From CAYYKD01 sp964471825 (GTDB lineage Bacteria > Spirochaetota > GWE2-31-10 > CAYYKD01): 64,000 nt of DNA. Numbering within the stretch: position 1 is the first letter of the stretch; each line of letters begins with the position of its first letter. The notes under the pieces were generated by a model that did no database searches, was not told the DNA's origin, and saw nothing but the letters and a program-made list of their open reading frames with translations. Where the stretch lies: NCBI GenBank assembly GCA_964471825.1, contig CAYYKD010000010.1:1-64000 (forward strand). The letters are read 5' to 3'. Position numbers and translations under genes: made by a program. Shown piece after piece: positions 36,135 through 45,185 of this stretch.

Positions 36135-37550
36135 TTAGCCCGCTACATCCCTGCCAAACTCAGTAATAACCTGGTTTGGTATGGGGTTATCTGTTAACTT
36201 ATTAATCCATAAACCAGATCTTAATCTAAATAGTCCTATGAAAACTTTTACTATTTCCTCTGAATTTGCCATAAGATAAACTATATATATAGGCAATTTT
36301 AATACCCATGCGCCAAGAATAGCCATAGGTATACCTATAAACCAGACACTCCCGATATCAAAGAAGAGACAAAACTTTGTATCTCCCCCACTTCTAAATA
36401 TTCCGACAACCAGATGAAGATTGATCCCCTTAAAAACAATAATTATACTAAGTGCTATCATAAGCATCTTAATCATATGTTTCACATCCTCAGAGACCGC
36501 GTATAGGTTTGGTATGTAGTTTGACAAAAATAGATAGAGCAGACCAATGAAGAAACCGGCAATTGGAGCCATTACAATAAATTTGTAGGCGAGTAATGTA
36601 GCAGATTTCTTTGCACCATAGCCAAGTCTATTACCTATCATTACAGATGCAGCATTAGCAGTTCCCATATAGAAAATAAATGCAATATGGATCATAGTAT
36701 TTGCAATTTCATATGCAGCAACCGTCTTTGTTCCCACCCTACCATAAATCACACTGTATAGAGTCATCCCAACAGCCCAAACCATCTCGTTTAATATGAC
36801 AGGAAATATTGTCTTAAAATACATTGAAATGAATTCTTTGTTATATAAAAACATACTTCTAAATGTACCCGCATTCGGAAATTTATTTCTATATACAAGA
36901 AATATAATAATAGATAACTCAAATATTCTAGCCACCAGAGTACCAATTGCAGCACCTCTTACTCCCATAGGTGAAAAACCCAGCTTACCAAAGATCAAAA
37001 CCCAGTTCAATGTAATATTAATTAACATAGAAAATATTGAAGCAATAAGTGGTTCATATGGCCTATTAATCGTTCTTAAAACCAATGAGTATGATACAGA
37101 GCAGGCAGTAAAGATATAACTAAACCCTGCAATCCTCAAATAGGATATTCCATTTTGAATAACAAGCTGATCATTAATATATATCCTAAGCAATCTATCA
37201 GGAAAGAAGAATGCTGCAAGACCAAAAATTAGGCCTGTAATAGAGGAAAGGATAATTGATAACCCCTGTACCCTCTGTATCATAACCTCGTTTTTTGCTC
37301 CCCAGTATTGAGCTGTAAATATTGCTGAGCCTGTTGATATCCCGAAGACTATTAATATAAAAACGAAATAGATTTGATTTGATAGTCCTACTGCAGCAAT
37401 CTCAACTTCACCAAGCCTACCTATCATCAGATTATCAGTCAAATTTATAAGTGTAAGTATCAAATTCTGTAACGATACAGGAAGTGCTATAAAAAGTAAC
37501 TTTTTTAGAAATGTCCTATTAAAATAGTTAGAAATTGTTTTAATTTTCAT
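36135..37550 (-). CDS. MATE-family efflux transporter
   Basis: About 471 residues with twelve predicted transmembrane helices and MATE features: L-P-V-S-L-Q-N-L-I-L-T-L-I-N-L-T-D-N-L-M-I-G in helix 1, and A-V-G-L-S-N-Q-I. In the second half lie A-Y-E-I-A-N-T and A-A-S-V-M-I-G-N-R-L-G. It would export cationic compounds with Na+ or H+. The start is the ATG at 37550, with AAGG upstream. That start lies directly after the stop of the pseudouridine synthase gene (37552), suggesting a shared transcript. The in-frame 37571 start would extend into that gene. Confidence 0.9.
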   Translation of the reverse strand: MKIKTISNYFNRTFLKKLLFIALPVSLQNLILTLINLTDNLMIGRLGEVEIAAVGLSNQIYFVFILIVFGISTGSAIFTAQYWGAKNEVMIQRVQGLSIILSSITGLIFGLAAFFFPDRLLRIYINDQLVIQNGISYLRIAGFSYIFTACSVSYSLVLRTINRPYEPLIASIFSMLINITLNWVLIFGKLGFSPMGVRGAAIGTLVARIFELSIIIFLVYRNKFPNAGTFRSMFLYNKEFISMYFKTIFPVILNEMVWAVGMTLYSVIYGRVGTKTVAAYEIANTMIHIAFIFYMGTANAASVMIGNRLGYGAKKSATLLAYKFIVMAPIAGFFIGLLYLFLSNYIPNLYAVSEDVKHMIKMLMIALSIIIVFKGINLHLVVGIFRSGGDTKFCLFFDIGSVWFIGIPMAILGAWVLKLPIYIVYLMANSEEIVKVFIGLFRLRSGLWINKLTDNPIPNQVITEFGRDVAG

Positions 37551-37551
37551 C

Positions 37552-38193
37552 TTATGCCTTAAATTCAGCAAGTCCTAGTTCGCTAGAGATCAATTTACCC
37601 ATATCATCAGGAATCTGAGCCGTAACAGTAATAGCCTGACCCGTATAGGGATGTGTAAACCCTATGAATGATGAGTGCAACGCAGTTCTCTTGAATTTGA
37701 CCAGGAGATTTTTACGGATCTCAAACTTTGTATCGCCTATCAATGAATGCCCTATCATCTTAAAATGTATCCGTATCTGGTTAGTTCTTCCTGTTAGGAG
37801 ATTTATCTCAACCAAGGAACATTTAGGCGATGATTTGATTAGACTGTATACTGTAAGAGCCTCTTTTCCTTCTATCCTATATCTAATTTCATCGTTTTTT
37901 TTCCTGAGAAGTCCGTTGACTACTGCAATGTACCTCTTCTGTACTTCATGTTTTCTAAAAAGTTCCATCATTAACTTCTGTGAGGATTTCCCTTTAGCAA
38001 AGATTATTGCACCACTTGTATCCCCATCCAATCTATGGCATGGATGAGCACGATACTGCAAACCTTTTAATTCAAGATATTTATCAATATCACTTGTTAA
38101 GTTATCTGATTTGCCGGGAGCCGGAATAACAAGCTTACCGGCAGGCTTATTTATTATAAAATAAAATTCATCTTCATATAGTATATCTATCAT
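37552..38193 (-). CDS. RluA-family pseudouridine synthase
   Basis: A 213-residue RNA pseudouridine synthase. The catalytic Asp lies in H-R-L-D-G-D-T-S-G-A-I-I-F-A-K (about 53-67), with later R-Y-I-A-V-V-N-G, L-L-T-G-R-T-N-Q-I-R-I-H-F and the terminal F-T-H-P-Y-T-G. There is no S4 domain and the length is minimal, as in RluA-type enzymes and related small members, so the target uridine (rRNA or tRNA) is unknown. The Shine-Dalgarno is weak. The MATE gene follows directly. Confidence 0.9.
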   Translation of the reverse strand: MIDILYEDEFYFIINKPAGKLVIPAPGKSDNLTSDIDKYLELKGLQYRAHPCHRLDGDTSGAIIFAKGKSSQKLMMELFRKHEVQKRYIAVVNGLLRKKNDEIRYRIEGKEALTVYSLIKSSPKCSLVEINLLTGRTNQIRIHFKMIGHSLIGDTKFEIRKNLLVKFKRTALHSSFIGFTHPYTGQAITVTAQIPDDMGKLISSELGLAEFKA

Positions 38194-38231
38194 AGTGTTT
38201 TTTTGGATCTATTTAGGACTAACCATCAATA

Positions 38232-39083
38232 CTATTCCGGCGAATCAGTATCGGAATTTTCCTGTTTGTTTTTAAGATTCTGAAACTCCTTAATAAGTTC
38301 ATCCTTCTTTGAAAGTATAAACTCCTTGAGTTTTCCAAACTCAACTTTTCCTTCCTCAAATGACTCTTCCCATATCCTCGTGATTGAGTCTTGAGAAAGG
38401 TTACCCTGAGCCTCTGCATATCTCTTTGTTATAATTCCAAGAGCATAGGTCCCTGCAAATGCAACCGATCCGTTAACAGCCCATCCAATAAACGGAATCA
38501 GTGAGTTGAGAATTTTTGCTCCCAGCTTCATTATAACTCCTGCACCGACTGTACCTAGAATTATTTTAACAAACTCAGAGGCATCCATCTTAAAGCCATA
38601 TAGGTTTGCAATCTTAGAAACCATTCCTATCTGAATTGGTGTAAGTATAATTACATCAGATATCGGCAATGGAATAAATCCAACAACACCCGCGATCATT
38701 GAAAAATTTAGTAGAGATTTTTTATATTCATGTTCAACAATCTCTGACTGATCAAAGATGTTAAAATCAAAAAAGGTGTCATCTTTTTTTATATTGAGTT
38801 TAGATGCGATCTTTGATAATGCTTGAAGATGATTAAAATTAATGGCGTCACATTCAACAATATCAAATGCTGCTTTATATAGTTTAAGCCTATCCTTATA
38901 GGACATATTCTGAGGTATATCTATTGCATCAATATCTACTATATCATTAAAAATCTGTTCAATTGCATCATCATCAAGCTGAAAATTCGTCCTGAGGTAT
39001 TCCTCTGCAAAATGTCTCTGTCTTGAAGACATCTCATCTGCTTTTGCCGGATATAATGCAATATTTATCATCCTGGTATTCAT
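38232..39083 (-). CDS. TerB-like / DUF697 domain protein
   Basis: A 283-residue protein. The N-terminal 110 residues are helical and acidic and resemble a TerB-type fold: I-A-L-Y-P-A-K-A-D-E-M-S at the start and A-A-F-D-I-V-E-C-D later. A DUF697-like membrane-associated segment follows (about 125-220), with G-F-I-P-L-P-I-S-D-V-I-I-L-T-P-I-Q-I-G-M-V and several Gly-rich hydrophobic stretches. The C-terminus is a charged helix, perhaps a coiled coil (about 225-280). DUF697 domains often sit beside GTPase domains, but none is here. The function is unknown. GGGAG precedes the ATG. Confidence 0.72.
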   Translation of the reverse strand: MNTRMINIALYPAKADEMSSRQRHFAEEYLRTNFQLDDDAIEQIFNDIVDIDAIDIPQNMSYKDRLKLYKAAFDIVECDAINFNHLQALSKIASKLNIKKDDTFFDFNIFDQSEIVEHEYKKSLLNFSMIAGVVGFIPLPISDVIILTPIQIGMVSKIANLYGFKMDASEFVKIILGTVGAGVIMKLGAKILNSLIPFIGWAVNGSVAFAGTYALGIITKRYAEAQGNLSQDSITRIWEESFEEGKVEFGKLKEFILSKKDELIKEFQNLKNKQENSDTDSPE

Positions 39084-39099
39084 TATTTACTCCCTAGAT

Positions 39100-40152
39100 T
39101 CAAAAGTTATCATATATTTTCTTAAACTTTCTAATATCACTCACTGTCCCGGAATACAATTTTCGACCATATGCAAAATTATCAATAAATTTCTCAATAG
39201 CCAATCTGCCGAATTTCTGTGACTCCTGACTCTCTCCATAGATCGCAGCTTCAAGATTTGAAGCCTCAATAAAGTTACCCATCATAACATTCATTTTTAT
39301 GATCTTTTGCTTATCATCATAGGTCAGCTTTGCTTTAAAACCGTTTAACAAGATAGCAGATATAGCATCGGTATAGATTGAATTAACTGCATTTAATCTG
39401 AAGAGCATATCTTTTATTAGCGGATCTTTTATCGAGTCTTTAAGTGCAGAAATATTTGAAATAATCAGATCTATATTTGCCTGATCAATTAGATTATTCA
39501 CATTCAAAACTCCAGAGGACTTTATAGCCTCATTTAAGATCATTTCATCAGTAACTATCAATTCACTTGAATATATCCCCATAATTGCAGACAAGGCAGA
39601 ATACATATGATGATTATTATACGAATCATCAGAAAAACCGGAATAATAGGCAAGTCGATAGATGTCATCAAGCGAAACCCTAACAGGAACACCCCTATCA
39701 TCAGAAAGAAGCGGTTTGCCATTCTCCATTCTATATCTTAACACCCTTCCTGAACTATCCTTGACATTTGCTGTAAGAAGATCATATTTTAACACATCTC
39801 CCAGTTTCTCAACTTTTACAATTTTATATGAAATTGTGTGGTTTAGATTTGGATTTATAAATGCTCCGGTTGTTAGATAGGTATATCCTTCTATGGCATC
39901 CTTACCGGGACTCAACTTAAATTCAACTATCTGCGAATCGCCCTTATATGTTTCATTAAGCTGTTTAACAAATGAATTATCAGGAATAAGTTTATAAATC
40001 ATATCAATCGCTACCTCAGATGTAAGAACTACACCCTTGTCACCATAGATATTACCCTCTATAAGCTTGACATCCCTCACCTCTTGTTTTGTCACACAGT
40101 TTCCGAAAAATAAGCTGGAAATAATTATAATTAAAATATACCTTAAACTCAT
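39100..40152 (-). CDS. Lipoprotein of unknown function
   Basis: About 350 residues. The first 21 residues form a lipoprotein signal, with a hydrophobic core and the lipobox F-F-G-N-C, so Cys would be acylated and the protein anchored in a membrane. The mature part mixes beta strands (about 30-150) with a helical C-terminal half containing repeated acidic I/L-rich helices. No domain is recognised. I choose the ATG at 40152 because GGGGGA lies upstream and the lipoprotein signal starts there; 40185 is an in-frame earlier ATG. It precedes the TerB/DUF697-like gene by 16 bases, so they probably share a transcript. Confidence 0.75.
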   Translation of the reverse strand: MSLRYILIIIISSLFFGNCVTKQEVRDVKLIEGNIYGDKGVVLTSEVAIDMIYKLIPDNSFVKQLNETYKGDSQIVEFKLSPGKDAIEGYTYLTTGAFINPNLNHTISYKIVKVEKLGDVLKYDLLTANVKDSSGRVLRYRMENGKPLLSDDRGVPVRVSLDDIYRLAYYSGFSDDSYNNHHMYSALSAIMGIYSSELIVTDEMILNEAIKSSGVLNVNNLIDQANIDLIISNISALKDSIKDPLIKDMLFRLNAVNSIYTDAISAILLNGFKAKLTYDDKQKIIKMNVMMGNFIEASNLEAAIYGESQESQKFGRLAIEKFIDNFAYGRKLYSGTVSDIRKFKKIYDNF

Positions 40153-40282
40153 TACAAATCCCCCAATCATATCTAAAAAAATCAAACCCTATATTCACAA
40201 TATTTTTGCTTTATGTCAAGCAAAGATTATACCCATATATACTTTAATACAAAAACGAAGTTTTCTATTTCATATAATAACA

Positions 40283-40927
40283 TCACTTCTTTAAAGCACC
40301 CAGGATAGAAAACACCGCGTTTGCTGTTTCCTTTTTTTCAAACTCTCTTAAAAAATATAATGGAACATTTAATTCCCAGTGATTATTACATTCAAATGAA
40401 AGATGGACCTTGCTATTTTGCTCATAAATTGTCCACCGGCCTGTAATATTTCTCACCCTAACAGCCTTAGAATCACTAATTTCATACTGTCTCAAAATAG
40501 TATCGGGTGGTGGCCCCCACTCAATATAGTTATATATAATACCATCTACACTCCTTGTGTATTCCTCTATTAGTATAATATAATCGCGATTTTTTATCGG
40601 ACTAAAATTAATCAACGCATAGACAAGATAAGATTTGTCATCTAATCTTAGAAGTGTATTGAAAACAGATGTCTTTGGGAAGATACTGGGATAACGATCA
40701 AAACTCTTTATAGCAGCCACAATCTCGTCAACAGATCGATTCTCAACAATTGTGGAGGCTTTATAATAGTATACCGGGAGATCGGTATCAGACTGTATAT
40801 AAACCTCTACATTTCCAAATATCTTACTAAACACCCATTCAACAGAGTCAAACTTAGAATTTGAAAAAACCATTAAACAGTTAACCACAAGCAAAAAAAT
40901 CATATTGAGTAAAATTTTTATCTTCAA
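40283..40927 (-). CDS. Exported SRPBCC/START-like lipid-binding protein
   Basis: A 214-residue product. The signal peptide ends near N-C-L-M-V-F-S-N. The rest has the pattern of START/SRPBCC proteins: a long first helix region with V-D-E-I-V-A-A-I-K-S-F-D-R-Y-P-S-I-F-P-K, then beta strands with Y-A-L-I-N-F-S-P-I-K-N-R-D-Y-I. A W-T-I-Y-E strand and a long C-terminal helix follow. Such folds bind hydrophobic ligands. Translation starts at a TTG with AGGTGG eight bases upstream. It lies 11 bases after the adenosine-specific kinase gene on the same strand. Confidence 0.72.
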   Translation of the reverse strand: MKIKILLNMIFLLVVNCLMVFSNSKFDSVEWVFSKIFGNVEVYIQSDTDLPVYYYKASTIVENRSVDEIVAAIKSFDRYPSIFPKTSVFNTLLRLDDKSYLVYALINFSPIKNRDYIILIEEYTRSVDGIIYNYIEWGPPPDTILRQYEISDSKAVRVRNITGRWTIYEQNSKVHLSFECNNHWELNVPLYFLREFEKKETANAVFSILGALKK

Positions 40928-40938
40928 ACCAATACCAC

Positions 40939-41421
40939 CTAATATTTATAATTTATATTTCTCAGGAATTTTCTCCGTAATGCTTTATCATCATCTGTTT
41001 CAATACCAATAGGTGATACGCCGTCAATAACACCAACGATTGCAGCCCCCCTTGAATCCGATACGGTTAATATGCTAAAAGGGTTAGCAGTTGCACAGAA
41101 AACTCTTACCACCTCATCACAGGCTTTAATCTTTGAAAGTATATTAATCGGATACATATCCCTCATAGAAATCGCAAATGTATGCCCTGCTTTTACTTCA
41201 TTCATTATTGAGACTGATCTATTGACCAATGACATATCGTTCCCTTCATGCCTAATTAATGCCGGCCCTGAGGCCTCACAGAAGGCAATACCAAATTTAC
41301 CTCCGGGAACTGTAGTCGCAATGATCTCAGCAAGATCATCAACAGTTTTTATAAAATGACTCATCCCGATTATCGTATTAATCTCATCCTTATTATCAAA
41401 AAAGTGAGCTTTTATATCCAT
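40939..41421 (-). CDS. Adenosine-specific kinase family protein (DUF355)
   Basis: A 160-residue protein matching the adenosine-specific kinase family throughout. Signatures are I-I-G-M-S-H-F-I-K-T-V-D-D-L, G-K-F-G-I-A-F-C-E-A-S-G-P-A-L-I-R, G-H-T-F-A-I, Y-P-I-N-I-L-S-K-I-K and C-A-T-A-N-P, followed by G-V-I-D-G-V-S-P-I-G-I-E and the closing L-R-R-K-F-L-R-N-I-N-Y-K. The family was named from structure and binding data in archaeal/thermophilic members, and the physiological reaction is not settled. GGAGG precedes the ATG. Confidence 0.92.
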   Translation of the reverse strand: MDIKAHFFDNKDEINTIIGMSHFIKTVDDLAEIIATTVPGGKFGIAFCEASGPALIRHEGNDMSLVNRSVSIMNEVKAGHTFAISMRDMYPINILSKIKACDEVVRVFCATANPFSILTVSDSRGAAIVGVIDGVSPIGIETDDDKALRRKFLRNINYKY

Positions 41422-41548
41422 AATATCCTCCAGGCAAATAACTCTTATAATAAGCCCCTACTTTATACCCGAATATTCATATTTAATCAAGAATAGAATT
41501 GGATTATTATGATTTAGAAAGCACAAGTATGAAATATGTTTATGTTTA

Positions 41549-41783
41549 GAGGCTCCCCGAAAAAATCCATTCACTTTTTTTACTTGTTCTATTATTTATG
41601 AAATAGGCGTCAAATTGTGATAAAAATTTGAAATCAGACTATTTAAATAAATAATTTAAATAAATAACTATATTGACAAAATAGAATAATCCGATTATAA
41701 GTAAATGTGCTTACAGAATATTTTCAATTTCCTTTATATTTCTTGTTTGCAATTGTAAAAAAGATTATTTTTGCAAGAGCCTC
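41549..41783. repeat. Decayed small mobile element or pair of element ends
   Basis: The left end GAGGCTCCCCGAAAAAAT (41549-41566) and right end ATTTTTGCAAGAGCCTC (41767-41783) share GAGGCTC as inverted termini. The right end is identical to that of the element at 42018-42198. No matching target duplication is visible at its edges, so it may be old or composite. The long gene-free stretch 41422-42232 holds this, the promoter-like pair at 41673-41701 and the intact element; I see no gene in it. Confidence 0.5.
41673..41701 (+). promoter_or_regulatory. Promoter-like pair inside the repeat
   Basis: TTGACA (41673-41678), 17 bases, then TATAAG (41696-41701). This is an excellent sigma-70 match. 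It points toward the antiporter gene about 530 bases away or an unannotated small RNA. Confidence 0.5.
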
Positions 41784-42017
41784 TAAAATATGATGGTTAA
41801 ATGAATAACAGTAGTTAAGATAAATCATTTTTTTTCGAATGGGCAACTAATTATTTTCTAGAAGAACCGATGCTATTTCCTTGTTGTCCCTTAATCAATG
41901 TTACCATCATTTTTTTTGGCGGATTTATACATTTTTTTTCATTATAGACGCAAAATCTAAAATTTAAAAATGTATAACATCAAGATAAAATATTTAAAAA
42001 TATTTAGCAAACCTTTA

Positions 42018-42198
42018 GAGACTCTTGCAAAAATAAATTTTGAATTTTTGCGAAGCATATTTTTTTGGAAAACAAGGAAAAATGAGGCAAAAAAACGCAG
42101 AATAATTACTTTATTTGAGTATTTTTTGCCTCATTTTGACGCATGTTTAACAAATAAAAGATCAAGCAAAAAACAGAAGGGATTTTTGCAAGAGCCTC
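42018..42198. mobile_element. MITE-like non-autonomous element, 181 bp
   Basis: The terminal inverted repeats are GAGACTCTTGCAAAAAT (42018-42034) and ATTTTTGCAAGAGCCTC (42182-42198), pairing at 16 of 17 positions. Both sides are flanked by the direct repeat CTTTA (42013-42017 and 42199-42203), a 5-bp target-site duplication. The inside is AT-rich with a near-palindromic G-A-G-G-C-A-A-A-A and T-T-T-T-T-G-C-C-T-C pair and has no transposase. It ends 34 bases before the antiporter start, so it may affect that gene's expression. Confidence 0.75.
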
Positions 42199-42232
42199 CT
42201 TTATATAATTTTTTAAACAAAAGGATTTATTT

Positions 42233-44392
42233 ATGAATCTAAAAAAATACGGTACAATTATTATATTTCTACTTTTATCTGCGACAATACTTGTAGCATC
42301 TGAAAATGGTGGAATAACTGACGCAATGGCTAACCTTGTTTTTCAACTCGGAGTCATCATAATTGTTGCAAAACTAACCGGCATGCTATTTAGTAAATTA
42401 AAGATGCCATCAGTTCTAGGTGAACTTATTGCCGGAATAATAATTGGGCCATATCTTCTTGGTTCTATTCCCATACCAGGCTTTCATTCAGGGCTTTTTC
42501 CGATACTTCCACACTCATTGTTGCCTGTATCAACAGAGCTATACTCCATAGCTACAATTGCTTCAATACTACTGTTATTCATTGTCGGAATGGAAACAGA
42601 TCTTGCACTCTTTTTAAAGTTTTCCGTAGCAGGATCAATTGTAGGAATATCAGGTGTAATTGCCTCTTTCGGTCTTGGTGCCGGCATTACAGCCTATTGG
42701 TACGGATTAAGTTTTATGGAGCCAATCTGTTTATTTATGGGTGTACTCTCTACAGCAACCTCAGTCGGTATTACTGCCAGGATTTTCTCTGATAGTAAGA
42801 AAATGGATACACCTGAAGGGGTTACTATACTCTCAGCGGCTGTTATAGATGATGTACTTGGAATCATTCTTCTTGCTGTTGTAATAGGTATTTCAGGAAT
42901 AACAGGAAATAAGAGCGGGATTTCAATAAACTGGAATAAAATTATTATGATAGGTGTCAAGGCAGTCAGTGTCTGGTTAGGAGCAACTATTCTTGGCATG
43001 ATACTCGCGTCAAGAATCAGCAAATTTCTTAAAACATTCAAGAGTGTGCATGTATTTGCTATGTTGGCCTTTGCTATGGGACTTCTCTTATCGGCTTTCT
43101 TCGAAAAAGAGGGACTGGCTATGATTATAGGTGCATATGTCATGGGGCTTACACTATCAAAAACTGATATAACCTTTGCAGTTCAGGACGAACTGAGATC
43201 ACTCTATAATTTTTTTGTACCCGTATTCTTTACCGTTATGGGAATGATGGTAGATCTTAAGCATCTTTTTTCACCTGAGGTTCTTATTTTTGGTCTAATA
43301 TTTACAGTTATAGCAGTTCTTGCAAAATTTATTGGCTGTGGTATACCTTCGCTGTTTATGAACTTTAATCTGCTGGGGGCAAGCAGGATTGGTCTCGGAA
43401 TGGTCCCAAGAGGTGAAGTTGCACTTATAATAGCCGGTATTGGGCTCTCTGCAGGAGTCTTAGAACCAAAAATGTTTAGTATTAGCATACTAATGACTCT
43501 TCTAACTACGCTGATCCCCCCGCCAATTCTTTCGTGGATGATAAAGCTTCCAAAAAGAGGCATAAAAAAGGATATAAAAGGGTTCGATACAGTTACTACC
43601 GAGTATATTCTACCACAGGGAGAGGTTAGGGAATTAATCATATCCGGAATTATCACCTCTATTGAAAATGAGGGATTCTTTGTAAACAAGGTCGAAATGG
43701 AGAATGAAGCTTATCACATGAGAAAGGATAATGTGTTTTTTACCATGACCTCTAATAACACTTCCTTAATATTTGACTCTGATAGGGCAGATGTTTCTTT
43801 TATCAGAAATATCGTCTACGAATCAATACTTTCAATCTATCAAACACTAGAAAAATTCAAAGATATAGCTAAAACCTCTGATATGCATAAAGATCTAATT
43901 TCTAATGACTCAAGAGCTGATATTAATCTCCTAAAAGTACTTACACATGACACTATTAAGGTTGACCTTAAGGGAAACAATAAAAATGAAATTATCAATG
44001 AATTGATAGACATCCTATTCGAAAAGAGAATTATTGCAGATAGGGAAACAATCTATCAGGGTATAATTGATCGCGAATCAATCATGAGTACAGGAATGCA
44101 GAATGGTGTTGCAATGCCCCATTGTAGAGTGGCACTTGGCGATCAGAGCATACTGGCAGCTCTCGGAATAAAAAAGGAGGGCGTAAACTTTGAATCTCTT
44201 GATGGGCAACCATCAAATATTTTTTTCCTGCTAATCTCCAATAAAAATAGCGGTAGTCCCCATATACAATACCTTTCTGCAATGAGTTCAATATTAAATA
44301 TTGAAGAGGCAAGACAGGAACTGATAAATGCTAAAACACCTGCCAAAGTTTTAGATATCCTAAATAATTATAAAAAATCATTACCAAAATAG
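42233..44392 (+). CDS. CPA2-type cation:proton antiporter with C-terminal PTS EIIA-like domain
   Basis: A 719-residue protein. After a signal-like first helix, residues about 30-430 form a Na+/H+ exchanger-type membrane domain with paired helices. Features include L-G-E-L-I-A-G-I-I-I-G-P, S-T-A-T-S-V-G-I-T and A-A-V-I-D-D-V-L-G, where the D-D pair is the ion site of CPA proteins. From about 565 to the end lies a PTS EIIA type-2 domain with the phosphorylatable His in V-A-M-P-H-C-R. Between them (about 455-560) is a segment without a clear assignment. EIIA tails on antiporters are known and may sense phosphorylation or nucleotides. An intact MITE lies just upstream and a related fragment just downstream. 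Confidence 0.9.
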   Translation: MNLKKYGTIIIFLLLSATILVASENGGITDAMANLVFQLGVIIIVAKLTGMLFSKLKMPSVLGELIAGIIIGPYLLGSIPIPGFHSGLFPILPHSLLPVSTELYSIATIASILLLFIVGMETDLALFLKFSVAGSIVGISGVIASFGLGAGITAYWYGLSFMEPICLFMGVLSTATSVGITARIFSDSKKMDTPEGVTILSAAVIDDVLGIILLAVVIGISGITGNKSGISINWNKIIMIGVKAVSVWLGATILGMILASRISKFLKTFKSVHVFAMLAFAMGLLLSAFFEKEGLAMIIGAYVMGLTLSKTDITFAVQDELRSLYNFFVPVFFTVMGMMVDLKHLFSPEVLIFGLIFTVIAVLAKFIGCGIPSLFMNFNLLGASRIGLGMVPRGEVALIIAGIGLSAGVLEPKMFSISILMTLLTTLIPPPILSWMIKLPKRGIKKDIKGFDTVTTEYILPQGEVRELIISGIITSIENEGFFVNKVEMENEAYHMRKDNVFFTMTSNNTSLIFDSDRADVSFIRNIVYESILSIYQTLEKFKDIAKTSDMHKDLISNDSRADINLLKVLTHDTIKVDLKGNNKNEIINELIDILFEKRIIADRETIYQGIIDRESIMSTGMQNGVAMPHCRVALGDQSILAALGIKKEGVNFESLDGQPSNIFFLLISNKNSGSPHIQYLSAMSSILNIEEARQELINAKTPAKVLDILNNYKKSLPK

Positions 44393-44408
44393 AAATTGTT
44401 TTTTTAAA

Positions 44409-44458
44409 CAGGCTTCCCGAAAAAATAAATTTTGAATTTTTGCGAAGTATATTTTTTT
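44409..44458. repeat. Fragment of the small mobile repeat
   Basis: Starting at C-A-G-G-C-T-T-C-C-C-G (44409), the sequence matches the inside of the 42018 element from its left end: A5-T-A3-T4-G-A2-T5 followed by GCGAAG and a T-rich run, with one visible difference. Only the left side remains. It begins 17 bases after the antiporter stop. Confidence 0.55.
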
Positions 44459-44536
44459 TTGTTGATTATAATTAATAATTGAATTATATTAAATAAGTAT
44501 TTTAGGTCAACCTAATATTTTAGAAAATGAGAGACT

Positions 44537-44572
44537 GATGAATATTAAGATGAATATTAAGATGTATATTAA
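44537..44572. repeat. Three 12-bp tandem repeats
   Basis: GATGAATATTAA twice, then GATGTATATTAA, directly adjacent. They lie in the 394-base gap between the antiporter and the ComFB gene, which otherwise holds a repeat fragment at 44409-44458 and no gene. Confidence 0.85.
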
Positions 44573-44786
44573 GATGGTCATTATTAATTATCGGCATAAT
44601 GGTTAACATATAAGGATAATAAGTGGCGTAAGACTTTATATACCTGTTTTTTTTGTAATATACAATTAATTTAAATTCTGCGTATTTCGAAGGTCATATA
44701 GGGATAGTAAAAGTTTTTAGAGGTACCCAATAGGAAGTGTGTATTTACACAATAAATTAACTTAGATCACAATGAAGGGGTTTATT

Positions 44787-45101
44787 ATGGCGTTTAAAGA
44801 TGACTACGAGTTTGATCTCCTTGTAAACGAAGTTGAAAAAATGGTTATATCAGTTTTAGAAGAGGAACTTAAGAAAATAGAAGATACCGAAGGAGGAGAT
44901 AAATTATGTAAATGCCAGGACTGCATACTTGATATGTGTGCACTAGCGTTGAATAATATTAAACCATACTATAGGTCATCTTTTACCGGACGAGTCTATG
45001 CACAGGGACTTATTCATAATAAAGAATACAAAGATACAGTTATAAAAGCGATTACTGATGCCATAAATAAAGTAAAGAAAAACCCTTCACATGTTTTATA
45101 A
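44787..45101 (+). CDS. ComFB family protein
   Basis: A 104-residue cytoplasmic protein of the ComFB (late competence) family: acidic helix Y-E-F-D-L-L-V-N-E-V-E, the Cys cluster C-K-C-Q-D-C-I-L-D-M-C-A-L-A-L-N (about 41-56) and Y-R-S-S-F-T-G-R-V-Y after it. The cysteines probably bind zinc. Proteins of this family have been reported as cyclic-dinucleotide receptors (c-di-GMP and c-di-AMP) in cyanobacteria and others. With cdaA in the same window such a role is possible here, by inference. The ATG at 44787 follows AAGGGG; an upstream in-frame ATG at 44772 is less likely. Confidence 0.85.
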   Translation: MAFKDDYEFDLLVNEVEKMVISVLEEELKKIEDTEGGDKLCKCQDCILDMCALALNNIKPYYRSSFTGRVYAQGLIHNKEYKDTVIKAITDAINKVKKNPSHVL

Positions 45102-45185
45102 AAAGCATTTGTAGAAATAATATCTAATAGTCACAGGCGGCAATATACCTGCCAAAGCTAACACACAAGTTATACCGGAGATTCT

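Noticed and set aside
41970..42236. 88-codon open frame before the antiporter
   Set aside because: It runs through the MITE (42018-42198) with Lys/Phe-rich AT-driven composition, has no Shine-Dalgarno and resembles no protein.
44537..44572. Possible CRISPR array
   Set aside because: The 12-bp units are directly adjacent without spacers and no cas gene is in the window; a plain tandem repeat.
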